Position numbers and translations under genes: made by a program. From Croceicoccus sediminis (GTDB taxonomy: Bacteria; Pseudomonadota; Alphaproteobacteria; Sphingomonadales; Sphingomonadaceae), in the NCBI RefSeq assembly GCF_007570835.1, contig NZ_SUNC01000001.1, forward strand, positions 372,001 through 436,000: DNA of 64,000 bases. The letters run 5' to 3'. Shown here in pieces: positions 9,043 to 17,883 of this stretch; position 1 is the first letter of the stretch; the number at the start of each line of letters is the position of its first letter. The notes below the pieces were generated by a model. It was not told the DNA's origin, ran no database searches, and worked only from the letters and a program-made list of their open reading frames with translations.

Positions 9043-10092
9043 TTAGCCGCGCAATCGGGGGCCCGACAACGTAAGCAATTCGTATTGGGTCAGGCCGGTA
9101 CAGCTCGATGCCTGCGCAAGATCGTACTCGGCATCGACCCAATCTCCCTCGTTCAGGTGCGGCGCGGCCGAGATGTCGATCGCGGTCATGTCCATCGACA
9201 CGCGGCCAAGCACCGGAAGCACGATTTCCCCGTGGCGAAACGCGCCCTTCCCGCTCCAGGCTCGAAGGTATCCGTCGGCATATCCGATCGACAGGATGGC
9301 AATGCGCATGTCGCGTTCGACACGGAAAGTCCCCCCGTATCCCACCGTTTCGCCGGCGGGCACGGTACGGGTCTGGATGATCGCGGCTTGCGGCGTCACA
9401 ACCTGGCGGATCCTGCCCGCCAGTTCGGGCCGTGCGATCCCGCCGTAAAGCGCAAGTCCGGGGCGGGTCAGGTCGAAGGCGTAATCGGGGCCCAGCGCGA
9501 TACCTGCGCTGTTGGCAAGGCTGGCCCGGCGATGGGGTATCCTTGCCACGATGTCCCGGAAAGCGGAGAGCTGCCGCGCGCTTTGCGGGCCATCTTCGTC
9601 CGCGCAGGACAAGTGCGACATGAGCGTATCGACTTCGAGCGGGTCCAGCGCCGCGTCGCCCAGTTCCTCAGGTCGAAGGCCAAGCCGGTTCATCCCGGTA
9701 TCGACCATCAGGTCGCACGCACCGCCGCCACTGTTTTGCCAAAGCCGCACCTGGTGCAGACTGTTGAGCACGGGGCGAACCCCCGCCTCCCGCGCGTAAG
9801 CGCAATCGGCCGGCGAAGTCGGACCATGCAGGACCGCAATGGAAGAGCCGTCCACATGGCCCAGCACCTCCGGCACTTCGCACCAATGCGCGACGAAAAA
9901 GTTGCGGCAGCCGGCATCGAGCAGCGCGGGCATGGCGCGCGAGACGCCGACGCCATAGGCATCGGCCTTAACCGCCGCCCCGGCATCGGCAGAACCCGAC
10001 AGCGAGTCGAGTGACCGCCAGTTGTCGGCAATCGCGCCGCTGTCGACGCGCAATCGCAAGGCAGGGGGAGGTAGCGCGGGGTCGGAGGGCAT
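9043..10092 (-). CDS. alr: Alanine racemase
   Basis: 349 residues, a PLP fold-type III enzyme making D-alanine for peptidoglycan. The PLP lysine is Lys42 in AAVKADAYGVG. The second catalytic tyrosine is in VGYGGTFRV, and RPGLALYGG is also conserved. The ATG at 10092-10090 overlaps the stop of the transporter gene (TGATG), indicating translational coupling. An upstream in-frame reading into the transporter is not conserved and was not used. Confidence 0.93.
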   Translation of the reverse strand: MPSDPALPPPALRLRVDSGAIADNWRSLDSLSGSADAGAAVKADAYGVGVSRAMPALLDAGCRNFFVAHWCEVPEVLGHVDGSSIAVLHGPTSPADCAYAREAGVRPVLNSLHQVRLWQNSGGGACDLMVDTGMNRLGLRPEELGDAALDPLEVDTLMSHLSCADEDGPQSARQLSAFRDIVARIPHRRASLANSAGIALGPDYAFDLTRPGLALYGGIARPELAGRIRQVVTPQAAIIQTRTVPAGETVGYGGTFRVERDMRIAILSIGYADGYLRAWSGKGAFRHGEIVLPVLGRVSMDMTAIDISAAPHLNEGDWVDAEYDLAQASSCTGLTQYELLTLSGPRLRG

Positions 10093-11738
10093 CAGGTCGC
10101 TGGTTCGCTGTCTTCGAAATCGCGCGGCGGACCGCTTTTCAGGCCCCATGCGCAGATGACCACGGCCATAGCCACGAAGCACCAGGTATACCATAGGCCC
10201 GAATAGAAATTGCCCGTCCGCGCAACGATATATGCGGCGATCAGCGGCAGAAATCCGCCGAAATACCCTGCCCCGATATGATAGGGGATCGACATCGAGC
10301 TATATCGGATCTTCGGCGGAAACATTTCCGACAAGAGCGCGGCAACAGGGCCGTAGTTCGCCGCCGACAGAATGCCCAGAACGACGATCAGTGCGACGAT
10401 GCCGACCATGTTCATGTAGGGCGGGGTCTGCTTTTCGAAAGAGTAGCCTTCGTCCTCCAGCTCGCCGCGAATTGCCGAGCGCCGTTCACCAGCATCGGCC
10501 CAGTTCACGCCGTCGAAGGATACCGCGCGATCGGCGATGCGCATCGCGACAGCATCGCCTTTCTCCAGTTCATAGCTGATCCCATAACCGGTCAGGACCT
10601 CAAGCAACTGGCCGCATTGCGACTGCTTTGCGCCCGTCAGGTCAGAGAACGGGTTGTACGAACAATTCGGCCCGCTCACGCTGACAGGCGCATTGCGCGA
10701 CGCTTCGGAAAGTCCCGGATTGGCCAGTGCGCCAATGCCCAACATCACCGGAAACAACAGGACAAGGATCGCCGCGTTGCCCCAGACGATGGGAAGCTTT
10801 CGTCCGATCCGGTCGGAAAGCTTGCCGAAATATATGTAGAACCCCATCGAAATTACCGCTGCGATGAGAAGGATCAGTTCCACCGCCAGGTCTTCCATTC
10901 GCATCGGCCCTTTAAGGAACGACAGCGTCGTGAAGAATGCGGTGTACCAGATCGTTGTCAGGCCCGCCGTCACGCCCAGCGCGACGATGATCCGCTTGAG
11001 ATTGCCGGGATAGGTGAAGCTTTCAACAAAGGGATTGCCGGCGGTTTCGCCTGCCTCCTTCATGGCCTTGAACACCGGGCTTTCCGACAGTTTCAGCCGC
11101 ATCCAGAGCGACACCGCCAGCAGCAGCAAAGACAGGAGGAAGGGAATGCGCCAGCCCCAATCGGCGAACACGTCCTCGGGGATAAGCGCGCGGCAGGCCA
11201 GCACCACGACGATCGAGAGAACGAACCCGCCGACGACGCTCGCCTGAATGAACGAGGTATAGAATCCGCGCCGGTTGGGCGCCGCATGCTCGGCAACGTA
11301 GATGGCCGCCCCGCCGTATTCGCCGCCCAGCGCAAGCCCCTGCAATATGCGCAGGACAATGACGATCGCGGGCGCAAAAAGCCCGATGCTTTCGGCCGAC
11401 GGCACGAGGCCGACGCCCGCCGTAGCGATGCCCATCAACGTGACGGTGACGAGGAACGTGTACTTGCGCCCCAACTTGTCGCCAAGAAACCCGAAAAGGA
11501 TCGCTCCAAGCGGCCTGAACCCGAAACCGATGGCGAACCCGGCCCAGACCAGAAGCGTCTGCAGGATCGCATTCTCACCCGGAAAGAACGCCGCGCCGAT
11601 CAGCCCCGAAAGCGTGCCGTAGATGAAGAAATCATACCATTCGAAAATGGTGCCGACCGAAGAGGCTCCTACGACAAGCCGGACTTCCGATCCGCTCAGA
11701 TCGCTGGCGTGCCTGTCGGCATCTGCTGCAGTTGTCAT
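10092..11738 (-). CDS. MFS transporter of the metabolite:H+ symporter (MHS) family
   Basis: 548 residues with about 12 predicted membrane segments. Family signatures are the N-terminal TIFEWYDFFIYG, the loop FGFLGDKLGRKYTF, and RILQGLALGGEYGGA, as in ProP, KgtP and ShiA. An unusual insertion of about 100 residues (roughly 345-445, genome 10400-10705) between membrane segments contains two cysteines (PNCSYN and SQCGQLL) and is probably periplasmic. A GGAGGGG lies 6 nt upstream of the ATG. The substrate cannot be read from sequence. Coupling to alr raises the possibility of amino-acid or small organic acid uptake, but this is inference. Confidence 0.88.
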   Translation of the reverse strand: MTTAADADRHASDLSGSEVRLVVGASSVGTIFEWYDFFIYGTLSGLIGAAFFPGENAILQTLLVWAGFAIGFGFRPLGAILFGFLGDKLGRKYTFLVTVTLMGIATAGVGLVPSAESIGLFAPAIVIVLRILQGLALGGEYGGAAIYVAEHAAPNRRGFYTSFIQASVVGGFVLSIVVVLACRALIPEDVFADWGWRIPFLLSLLLLAVSLWMRLKLSESPVFKAMKEAGETAGNPFVESFTYPGNLKRIIVALGVTAGLTTIWYTAFFTTLSFLKGPMRMEDLAVELILLIAAVISMGFYIYFGKLSDRIGRKLPIVWGNAAILVLLFPVMLGIGALANPGLSEASRNAPVSVSGPNCSYNPFSDLTGAKQSQCGQLLEVLTGYGISYELEKGDAVAMRIADRAVSFDGVNWADAGERRSAIRGELEDEGYSFEKQTPPYMNMVGIVALIVVLGILSAANYGPVAALLSEMFPPKIRYSSMSIPYHIGAGYFGGFLPLIAAYIVARTGNFYSGLWYTWCFVAMAVVICAWGLKSGPPRDFEDSEPAT

Positions 11739-11825
11739 GATTTCCCCTCCGGTCCCGTCTTGCGACGAGACTTATGCGGGAGGGATAGCGTTTGCCAAGC
11801 GGGAGAAGCGCGCTTTCACCTGTCT

Positions 11826-12242
11826 TCAGGCAGCCAAGGCCTCGCAAGCAGCGTTCCAGGCGAGCATCATGGCACCGTGCCGTCCCGGGTAATCGACTGC
11901 AAGGGCAACGAGTTCCAGCCCCGGCCACTGCGGCATCGAGCCGTTCCCGGCCAGCCAAAGCGACATGGCGTCACGCGCATTGATGATCTGCGAGCCGGTC
12001 ATGCCCTTGGCAGCGGCGGCGAAAACGGCGGCGCTCGCCTGTCCTATGGCGCAGGCGTGTGATGCCATTCCAACGTTCTCGATCCGGCCATCAGCACCGA
12101 GCGCCAGGCCGAGTTCGATCCGGCTTCCGCAGGACGCAGACCGCGCCGAACCGCGCAGCGGCAAGTCCGCGGTCAACGGATAGCCCGCCAGCGAAACCGC
12201 GGCGGACAGGACTTCGGGCGTATAGAGCCGGTGCCCGCTCAC
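11826..12242 (-). CDS. NifU-like Fe-S cluster scaffold protein (IscU/SufU-type fold)
   Basis: 138 residues. Features of the NifU N-terminal/IscU fold are LYTPEVLSAAV, GSARSASCGSRIEL, and SHACAIGQASAAVFAAAAKGM (one cysteine in each position), followed by ARDAMSLWLAG. The third canonical cysteine near the C-terminus is replaced around PGRHGAMMLAWNAA by the histidine-containing PGRH. The GTG start at 12242 overlaps the cvpA stop (GTGA). In related genomes this 'iron-sulfur cluster assembly scaffold' gene lies beside cvpA and radA. Whether it still builds clusters with two cysteines is open. Confidence 0.8.
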   Translation of the reverse strand: MSGHRLYTPEVLSAAVSLAGYPLTADLPLRGSARSASCGSRIELGLALGADGRIENVGMASHACAIGQASAAVFAAAAKGMTGSQIINARDAMSLWLAGNGSMPQWPGLELVALAVDYPGRHGAMMLAWNAACEALAA

Positions 12243-12769
12243 GCCTCCGCTTCCGGGTCCTGTTCCTCGAACATCTCTTCCTTCCGCTCCGAAACGGTAT
12301 CGACCAACGCCGCGCTGGCCGCGTTCACGAAAGGATAGGACCGCGCATCCTTCACCCAATCGGGGCGCCCTTCCGCGCTCCACACCGTGTCATACCCCAG
12401 GGAGATGATCGAGAAGGTTAGGACCACGAGAATGAAGCCCTTCACCAGCCCGAACCCGAAACCGAGAACCCTGTCGATGAAACCGAGCGCGGAATCGCGC
12501 ATTTTCGATCCTGCCCAGCGCGCGAAAAGCCGCATGACGATAAGCGGCACGATCAGTAGGATGACAAACGCCAGCAGCGCCGCATTAGTCTGGTTGTCCC
12601 GGAAGAACGCCAGGATGATGTCGCTGAGCGGCGCATGGAAAAGGTAGACCGCGACGATCGCCGCAATCCACGCACCAAGCGCCAGTATCTCGTGAACGAA
12701 ACCGCGTGAAAGTCCGCCCAGCGCGCTGAGCCCGACGATCACCAGGACCGCGATATCAAAGGGTGTCAT
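12239..12769 (-). CDS. CvpA family membrane protein
   Basis: 176 residues with four predicted membrane helices, starting MTPFDIAVLVIVGLSALGGL and containing the family segment LSRGFVHEILALGAWIAAIV plus GFIDRVLGFGFGLVKGFILV. CvpA was first linked to colicin V production but is a widely conserved inner-membrane protein of uncertain function in envelope homeostasis. The C-terminal tail is acidic (EEMFEEQDPEAEA). It lies 9 bp after radA and overlaps the NifU-like gene by 4 bp. Confidence 0.9.
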   Translation of the reverse strand: MTPFDIAVLVIVGLSALGGLSRGFVHEILALGAWIAAIVAVYLFHAPLSDIILAFFRDNQTNAALLAFVILLIVPLIVMRLFARWAGSKMRDSALGFIDRVLGFGFGLVKGFILVVLTFSIISLGYDTVWSAEGRPDWVKDARSYPFVNAASAALVDTVSERKEEMFEEQDPEAEA

Positions 12770-12778
12770 GACGGGAAG

Positions 12779-14155
12779 CTATGAACTACCTACAAGCCTG
12801 TCCACAAGGTTAAGCAAACTTGCCATGGGGCGGTAGTCGGGGAAATTGTCTTTCCCCTCCTTACCGGCTCCGTTCATCGGACCGGATGCACACTCGAACC
12901 CCAGCTTGGCAGCTTCCCGAAGTCGCAGGCCGGCGTGCGCGACGGGCCGGATCTCTCCGGCAAGCGAGACTTCCCCGAACCACACCGATCGCCGCGGCAA
13001 GGCCCGGTCGGACAGGGCGGACACGAGTGCCGCGGCAACGGCAAGGTCAGCCGCCGGGTCGGTCAGCCGGTAGCCGCCCGCCACGTTGAGATAGACCTCT
13101 GCCGACGAGAAATTGAGCCCGCAGCGCGATTCGAGCACCGCGAGAAGCATGGCCAGCCTGCCATTGTCCCAACCGACCACCGCGCGGCGCGGTGTCGCAC
13201 CCGATTGCAACCTTACGATCAGGGCCTGTATCTCGACCAGCACCGGCCGCGTCCCTTCCAATGCCGGGAAGACCGCGCTACCGGCCAGTGGCTCATCCCG
13301 GCCAGAAAGGAACAGGCTCGACGGGTTCGAAACCTCGGCCAGCCCCTGTCCCTCCATGGCGAAAACGCCGATTTCGTCGACCGCGCCGAACCGGTTCTTG
13401 AGCGCGCGAAGAACCCGGTACTGGTGCGACCTTTCGCCCTCGAAGCTCATGACCACGTCGACCATGTGCTCCATCACGCGCGGCCCTGCGATGTTGCCGT
13501 CCTTTGTCACGTGACCGACCAGTACGAGCGCGCAATCGCTGGATTTGGCATAGCGGATCAGTTCCAGCGCACAGCCGCGCACCTGGCTGACCGTGCCGGG
13601 CGCGCCTTCGATCTGGTCCGAATGCATCGTCTGGATCGAATCGATCACCAGCAGATCGGGCGATTCCATGTTGCCGAGCGTGGTGAGAATGTCCCGAACC
13701 GACGTCGCCGATGCGAGCCTGATCGGTGCATCGGCAAGCCCCAGCCGTTCGGCGCGCAGCCGAACCTGCCCTGCCGCTTCCTCTCCGCTTATATAGATGA
13801 CGCTTCCGCCGCCGCGCGCGATGCTGGCCGCGGTTTGCAAGAGCAGGGTCGATTTGCCGATCCCCGGATCGCCGCCCATCAGCACGGCGCTGCCCGGTAC
13901 AAGACCGCCGCCCAGCGCTCGGTCAAATTCGGCAAGGCCGGTCTTGCGCCGCACTGGTAGCGGCGTGGGTCCGTCGAGCGAGACGAAATCGATCGCCCTG
14001 CCCCCGCCCGACAGGTCATGCTTGGCCGAAAACACCGTCGCTGGTGTCTCTTCCATCAGGGTGTTCCATTCCGCGCAATCGGGGCACTGCCCCTGCCAGC
14101 GGTGGCTGACACTGCCGCATGCCTGGCAGACGTATCGACGCTTTGGTTTGGCCAT
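12779..14155 (-). CDS. radA: DNA repair protein RadA (Sms)
   Basis: 458 residues. It has an N-terminal C4 zinc finger (CQACG...CPDCAEW), Walker A GGDPGIGKSTLL, Walker B LLVIDSIQ, the RadA-specific KNRFG motif (LKNRFGAVDEIG) and a C-terminal Lon-protease-like domain. RadA is a hexameric branch-migration helicase acting at D-loops. Two ATGs are available (14161 and 14155). I prefer 14155 because an AGG lies 8 nt upstream of it, whereas the first ATG would sit only 2 nt from that element. It is divergent from the patatin gene. Confidence 0.94.
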   Translation of the reverse strand: MAKPKRRYVCQACGSVSHRWQGQCPDCAEWNTLMEETPATVFSAKHDLSGGGRAIDFVSLDGPTPLPVRRKTGLAEFDRALGGGLVPGSAVLMGGDPGIGKSTLLLQTAASIARGGGSVIYISGEEAAGQVRLRAERLGLADAPIRLASATSVRDILTTLGNMESPDLLVIDSIQTMHSDQIEGAPGTVSQVRGCALELIRYAKSSDCALVLVGHVTKDGNIAGPRVMEHMVDVVMSFEGERSHQYRVLRALKNRFGAVDEIGVFAMEGQGLAEVSNPSSLFLSGRDEPLAGSAVFPALEGTRPVLVEIQALIVRLQSGATPRRAVVGWDNGRLAMLLAVLESRCGLNFSSAEVYLNVAGGYRLTDPAADLAVAAALVSALSDRALPRRSVWFGEVSLAGEIRPVAHAGLRLREAAKLGFECASGPMNGAGKEGKDNFPDYRPMASLLNLVDRLVGSS

Positions 14156-14250
14156 GCCCATCGCCTAACCGGAACATAAAAGGAACGCAATAGCGATTGG
14201 CTGGGGAAAAGCGCTTTCCATCCCGCACCTTGCCGTGCCATCCTCACCCG

Positions 14251-16557
14251 ATGCGGGAGAAGGAACTGCGGATCGCGCTTGTCTGTTATGGTGGGGTCAG
14301 CCTCGCCGTCTACATGCATGGCGTGACGAAGGAAGTGTTCAAGCTTGCCGCGGCAAGTCAGAAGCACCGGGACGGTCAGCCGAAGCCAACTGGTACCGAA
14401 GGCGCCTATTACGGACTGCTCAGCGCTATCGAAAAGCATGGGCAGACGCGGCTGCGCGTCGTGCCCGATATCCTCTCGGGAGCCAGCGCGGGCGGGATGA
14501 ATGCGATCTTCCTGGGCCAGGCGCTCCTGACCGGGCGGTCGCTCGACCCGCTGACTCACCTGTGGCTGGAATGTGCCGACAGCGACGTGCTGCTCGCGCC
14601 AGAGGCCCGGCCCGGACACCGCTTTTCGAAAATCTGGGCGCAGCCGCTCGTCGAATACACCCTGCGCCGTCCGGGGAACGCGGTTTCGCGGACCGTCGCC
14701 CCCGAAACCCGTGCGGAAGTGCGGGGAAAGCTTTCGCGCCTCATGCGCAGCCGCTGGTTTGCGCCTCCGTTTTCCGGCCCAGGGTTCTCTCGCCTGATCG
14801 ATGATGCGCTGGTCGCCATGCAGGCCCAGCCTGCGGGACAGCCATTGATCCCCTTCGGGCATCCCATCGACCTGTTCGTCACGACCACCGATTTTCGCGG
14901 TTATCGCGCGCCCTTGCGCGTTCACAGCCCCGCCGATGCCACCGAATCCGAACACCGCCTGCCGATATCTTTCCGAGCCCACGGCGGGGACGAAGTTATG
15001 GCCGCTCGCCCCGAACTGGTTCTGGCGGCACGCGCCACAGCAAGTTTTCCCGGTGCCTTTCCGCCCCTGCAGCTGGAGGAAATCGACCAACTGGCGGAAG
15101 AGCGCAGCACGGGATGGAGCAATCGGGATCTTTTCCTGCGCCGCATCATGCCGCATCACGTCCATGCCGGAGATCTCGACAGCGTTGCCCTGATCGACGG
15201 TGCGGTCCTGGTGGGCGCGCCTTTTGCGGAGGCGATCCGCGCGCTGGATAATCGCCCTGCGCTGCGCGAGGTTGATCGCAGGTTCGTCTACATCGATCCG
15301 CATCCTGATTTCCGCATGGCCGAAACGAATAGCGAGACAAGGCCGATCGGCTTTTTCAGCGCGATCTTCGGCGCCTTGTCCTCCATCCCGCGCGAGCAAC
15401 CGATCCGCGACGACATCGACCGCATCGCCCGCCATTCGGCCGAAGCGGTCAGAGCTCGCAGTATCGTCGATGCCTTGCGCCCTGAGGTTGAGGCAACCAT
15501 CGACAAGTTGCTGGGTCGCACTCTCTTCCTCGACCGGCCCAACACAGAACGGCTTGGCAAGTGGCGCAGGAAGGCGCAGCAGGCTGCAGCGGAAAAGGCC
15601 GGTTACGCCTTTCACGGCTATGCGCAGTCCAAATACGCGCAGATTCTCGACAACCTGACGCATCTCGTGCGCCGCTCGATCGAAAGCGAGCCACCGACGC
15701 ATGACGCGATCATCGCCAGCCTGACCCGATTCTTCGACGGACAAGGGCTGTCGACGCTGGCCGCGCAAGGTGGCGGCGCAAACGAAGAGGCAATCGCCTT
15801 TTTCCGCACGCACGACATCGGCTTTCGCAACCGGCGCCTGCGGCTTCTGGCCAGAAGGCTCGCTCCCGGCGATATCGGAGGGGAACTGGAACCCGAAACG
15901 CGCGAAATCGCCCGCGATGCGATCTATCGGGCTTTGTCGCTCTACACCCGCCTGGAACAGCCCGAAGCGCTGGGTCCGGATTTTCCCGCCATCGCGGAAA
16001 GTATTATCGACGACCCGGAAACGGTGATCTCGGCGATTGCCGATAGGCGCAATCTTGCGCAAACCGACCCGCAGGTCGATGCGATCCTTGCCGATGGGCT
16101 GTCCCCCCTGCCGCGCGAACAGCGTCGCAAGCTGCTGCTCGCGTATCTCGGCTTCCCGTTTTATGACATCGCAACGCTGCCCTTGCTGGGTGCGCGGGGT
16201 ATGGACGAGTTCGACCCCGTGAAGGTCGACCGTATTTCACCTGAAGACGCCAGTTCGATCAGGAAGGGCGGAGCGGTAGACACACTACGGGGCATCGAGT
16301 TCTATAATTTCGGCGCATTTTTCAGCCGTGCCTATCGCGAGAACGACTATCTTTGGGGCCGCCTGCATGGTGCGGAACGCCTGATCGACATCACCGCATC
16401 GACACTGGGCGACGAAGGCCCGGTGCCGACTGGTGAAATCATGGCGCTAAAGCGCGAAGCGTTCCTCGGCGTGATCGAGGAGGAGCGTGAGGCAGGTCAC
16501 CTGAACCGCCACCTGATCTCGCGCATTGAGCGTGAGATTATCGAAAAGCTGGGTTAA
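14251..16557 (+). CDS. Patatin-like phospholipase family protein
   Basis: 768 residues. The N-terminal patatin domain has the oxyanion glycine region CYGGVSLAVYMHG, the nucleophile serine in the elbow LSGASAGGMNA, and the catalytic dyad Asp in ALIDGAVLVGAPF. The long C-terminal region of about 450 residues is the extension seen in 'patatin-related proteins' of proteobacteria and actinobacteria and has no known function. No signal peptide or membrane segment was seen, so it is probably cytoplasmic or peripheral. The ATG at 14251 (MREKELRIALVCYGG) was chosen because residues upstream are not conserved. Its TAA overlaps the dnaJ TAA on the other strand. Confidence 0.88.
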   Translation: MREKELRIALVCYGGVSLAVYMHGVTKEVFKLAAASQKHRDGQPKPTGTEGAYYGLLSAIEKHGQTRLRVVPDILSGASAGGMNAIFLGQALLTGRSLDPLTHLWLECADSDVLLAPEARPGHRFSKIWAQPLVEYTLRRPGNAVSRTVAPETRAEVRGKLSRLMRSRWFAPPFSGPGFSRLIDDALVAMQAQPAGQPLIPFGHPIDLFVTTTDFRGYRAPLRVHSPADATESEHRLPISFRAHGGDEVMAARPELVLAARATASFPGAFPPLQLEEIDQLAEERSTGWSNRDLFLRRIMPHHVHAGDLDSVALIDGAVLVGAPFAEAIRALDNRPALREVDRRFVYIDPHPDFRMAETNSETRPIGFFSAIFGALSSIPREQPIRDDIDRIARHSAEAVRARSIVDALRPEVEATIDKLLGRTLFLDRPNTERLGKWRRKAQQAAAEKAGYAFHGYAQSKYAQILDNLTHLVRRSIESEPPTHDAIIASLTRFFDGQGLSTLAAQGGGANEEAIAFFRTHDIGFRNRRLRLLARRLAPGDIGGELEPETREIARDAIYRALSLYTRLEQPEALGPDFPAIAESIIDDPETVISAIADRRNLAQTDPQVDAILADGLSPLPREQRRKLLLAYLGFPFYDIATLPLLGARGMDEFDPVKVDRISPEDASSIRKGGAVDTLRGIEFYNFGAFFSRAYRENDYLWGRLHGAERLIDITASTLGDEGPVPTGEIMALKREAFLGVIEEEREAGHLNRHLISRIEREIIEKLG

Positions 16558-17672
16558 AGCTTCGAAAATCCGGCCTTGATGCGTTCGAAAAAGCCCTGCG
16601 ATTCCGGGCACTGGGCATCGGTCTCGCTCTGCTGGAATTCGCGCAGGAGTTCTTTCTGCTTGGTCGAAAGCTTGCGCGGGGTTTCGACCTTCACTTCGAC
16701 CACCAGATCGCCGCGGCCACGCCCCTGCAGGACGGGCATGCCGTCACCGCGCTTGCGAAGCTGTTCACCCGACTGGATGCCAGCGGGAATGTTGATCGTG
16801 ACCCATTCACCGTCGAGCCCTGGAAGACCGACCGTCCCGCCAAGTGCCGCCTTGGTAAACGTGATCGGCACGCGCGTCAGAAGGGTCGTGCCCTCACGTT
16901 CGTAGACATCGTGGCGGCGCACGTGGATGAAGATGTAAAGATCGCCCGGAGGCGCGCCCATCGGGCCAGCCTCGCCCTTGCCCGAAAGCCGGATGCGGGT
17001 GCCGGTTTCGACACCTGGCGGTATCGTGACTTCCAGCCTTTGCGGCTGATCGACCCGTCCCTCACCGCGGCATGCACGGCACGGTTTTTCGATGATCTCG
17101 CCCCGGCCATGACAAGTCGGGCACGGACGCTCGACCATGAAGAAGCCTTGCTGGGCGCGGACTTTGCCGTGGCCCTGACAGGTCGGGCAACGGGACTTGT
17201 CGGTACCGGGCTCGGCGCCCGATCCGGAACAGGGCTCGCAAGTCTGCGAAACCTCGATCTCGATTTCAGTGTCCTTGCCATGGAACGCGTCTTCCAACGT
17301 GATTTCCATGTCATAGCGCAAGTCCGCACCGCGACGGGGGCGGCCGCCCGCTCCGCCGCCAAAGGCGCTGCCAAAGATCGTCTCGAAGATATCGCCGATG
17401 TCGGAAAAGCCGCCGCCGCCACCGCCGCCACCCTGCTGCGCCTGTGCATAGGCGGCATGGCCGTAACGATCATAGGTGGAGCGCTTCTGCGGGTCTTTCA
17501 GGCAATCGTAGGCGACGCTGATCGCCTTGAAACGTGCCTCGGATTCCGCGTCACCCGGATTGCGATCGGGGTGATATTTCATCGCGAGCTTGCGATAGGC
17601 GGACTTGATCGTCTTGTCGTCCGCCGTGCGCTCGACTTCGAGAAGCTCGTAAAAGTCGACCTCGGTTTCCAC
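16554..17672 (-). CDS. dnaJ: Chaperone protein DnaJ (Hsp40)
   Basis: 372 residues with the full class I layout. It has a J domain with the HPD motif (KYHPDRNPGD), a Gly-rich linker (GGGGGGGFSDIGDIFETIFG), four CxxCxGxG zinc repeats (CEPCSGSG, CPTCQGHG, CPTCHGRG, CRACRGEG) and two substrate-binding beta domains. The start is GTG at 17672 (ETEVDFYELLEV). It lies downstream of dnaK on the same strand, separated by 211 bp containing a large inverted repeat, so it may be partly or separately transcribed. Confidence 0.97.
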   Translation of the reverse strand: METEVDFYELLEVERTADDKTIKSAYRKLAMKYHPDRNPGDAESEARFKAISVAYDCLKDPQKRSTYDRYGHAAYAQAQQGGGGGGGGFSDIGDIFETIFGSAFGGGAGGRPRRGADLRYDMEITLEDAFHGKDTEIEIEVSQTCEPCSGSGAEPGTDKSRCPTCQGHGKVRAQQGFFMVERPCPTCHGRGEIIEKPCRACRGEGRVDQPQRLEVTIPPGVETGTRIRLSGKGEAGPMGAPPGDLYIFIHVRRHDVYEREGTTLLTRVPITFTKAALGGTVGLPGLDGEWVTINIPAGIQSGEQLRKRGDGMPVLQGRGRGDLVVEVKVETPRKLSTKQKELLREFQQSETDAQCPESQGFFERIKAGFSKL

Positions 17673-17792
17673 TGACTAACCCGTCCTCATGATCTGGAAT
17701 TCGTTGAATACGCTGCCCTGTCGCAGCTTTGCGGCGTGCGCCCTACGCCCATTGGGTCCGTTCGCGCACATCCTGCTGGTCGTTATATAGAT

Positions 17793-17850
17793 CCGGCCCG
17801 CTCTCCCGTTGGTTAACGCTGTTGCGTGTCCCTTGGAAAAAGCGGGCCGG
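17793..17850. repeat. 10-bp inverted repeat between dnaK and dnaJ
   Basis: Perfect arms ccggcccgct (17793-17802) and agcgggccgg (17841-17850) flank a 38-nt AT-richer loop. On the minus strand this lies after the dnaK stop and before dnaJ, with a TATATAAC -10-like element at 17782-17789 between it and dnaJ. It could be an attenuating hairpin that lowers dnaJ relative to dnaK, or an mRNA-stability element. There is no T-run, so a classical terminator is unlikely. Confidence 0.5.
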
Positions 17851-17883
17851 ACTAATCACGGTTTCACCGTCGGCCTGTGCCGA

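Noticed and set aside
10278-12062. 594-residue frame antisense to the MHS transporter
   Set aside because: No recognisable fold; His/Arg/Asp-rich shadow of a membrane protein.
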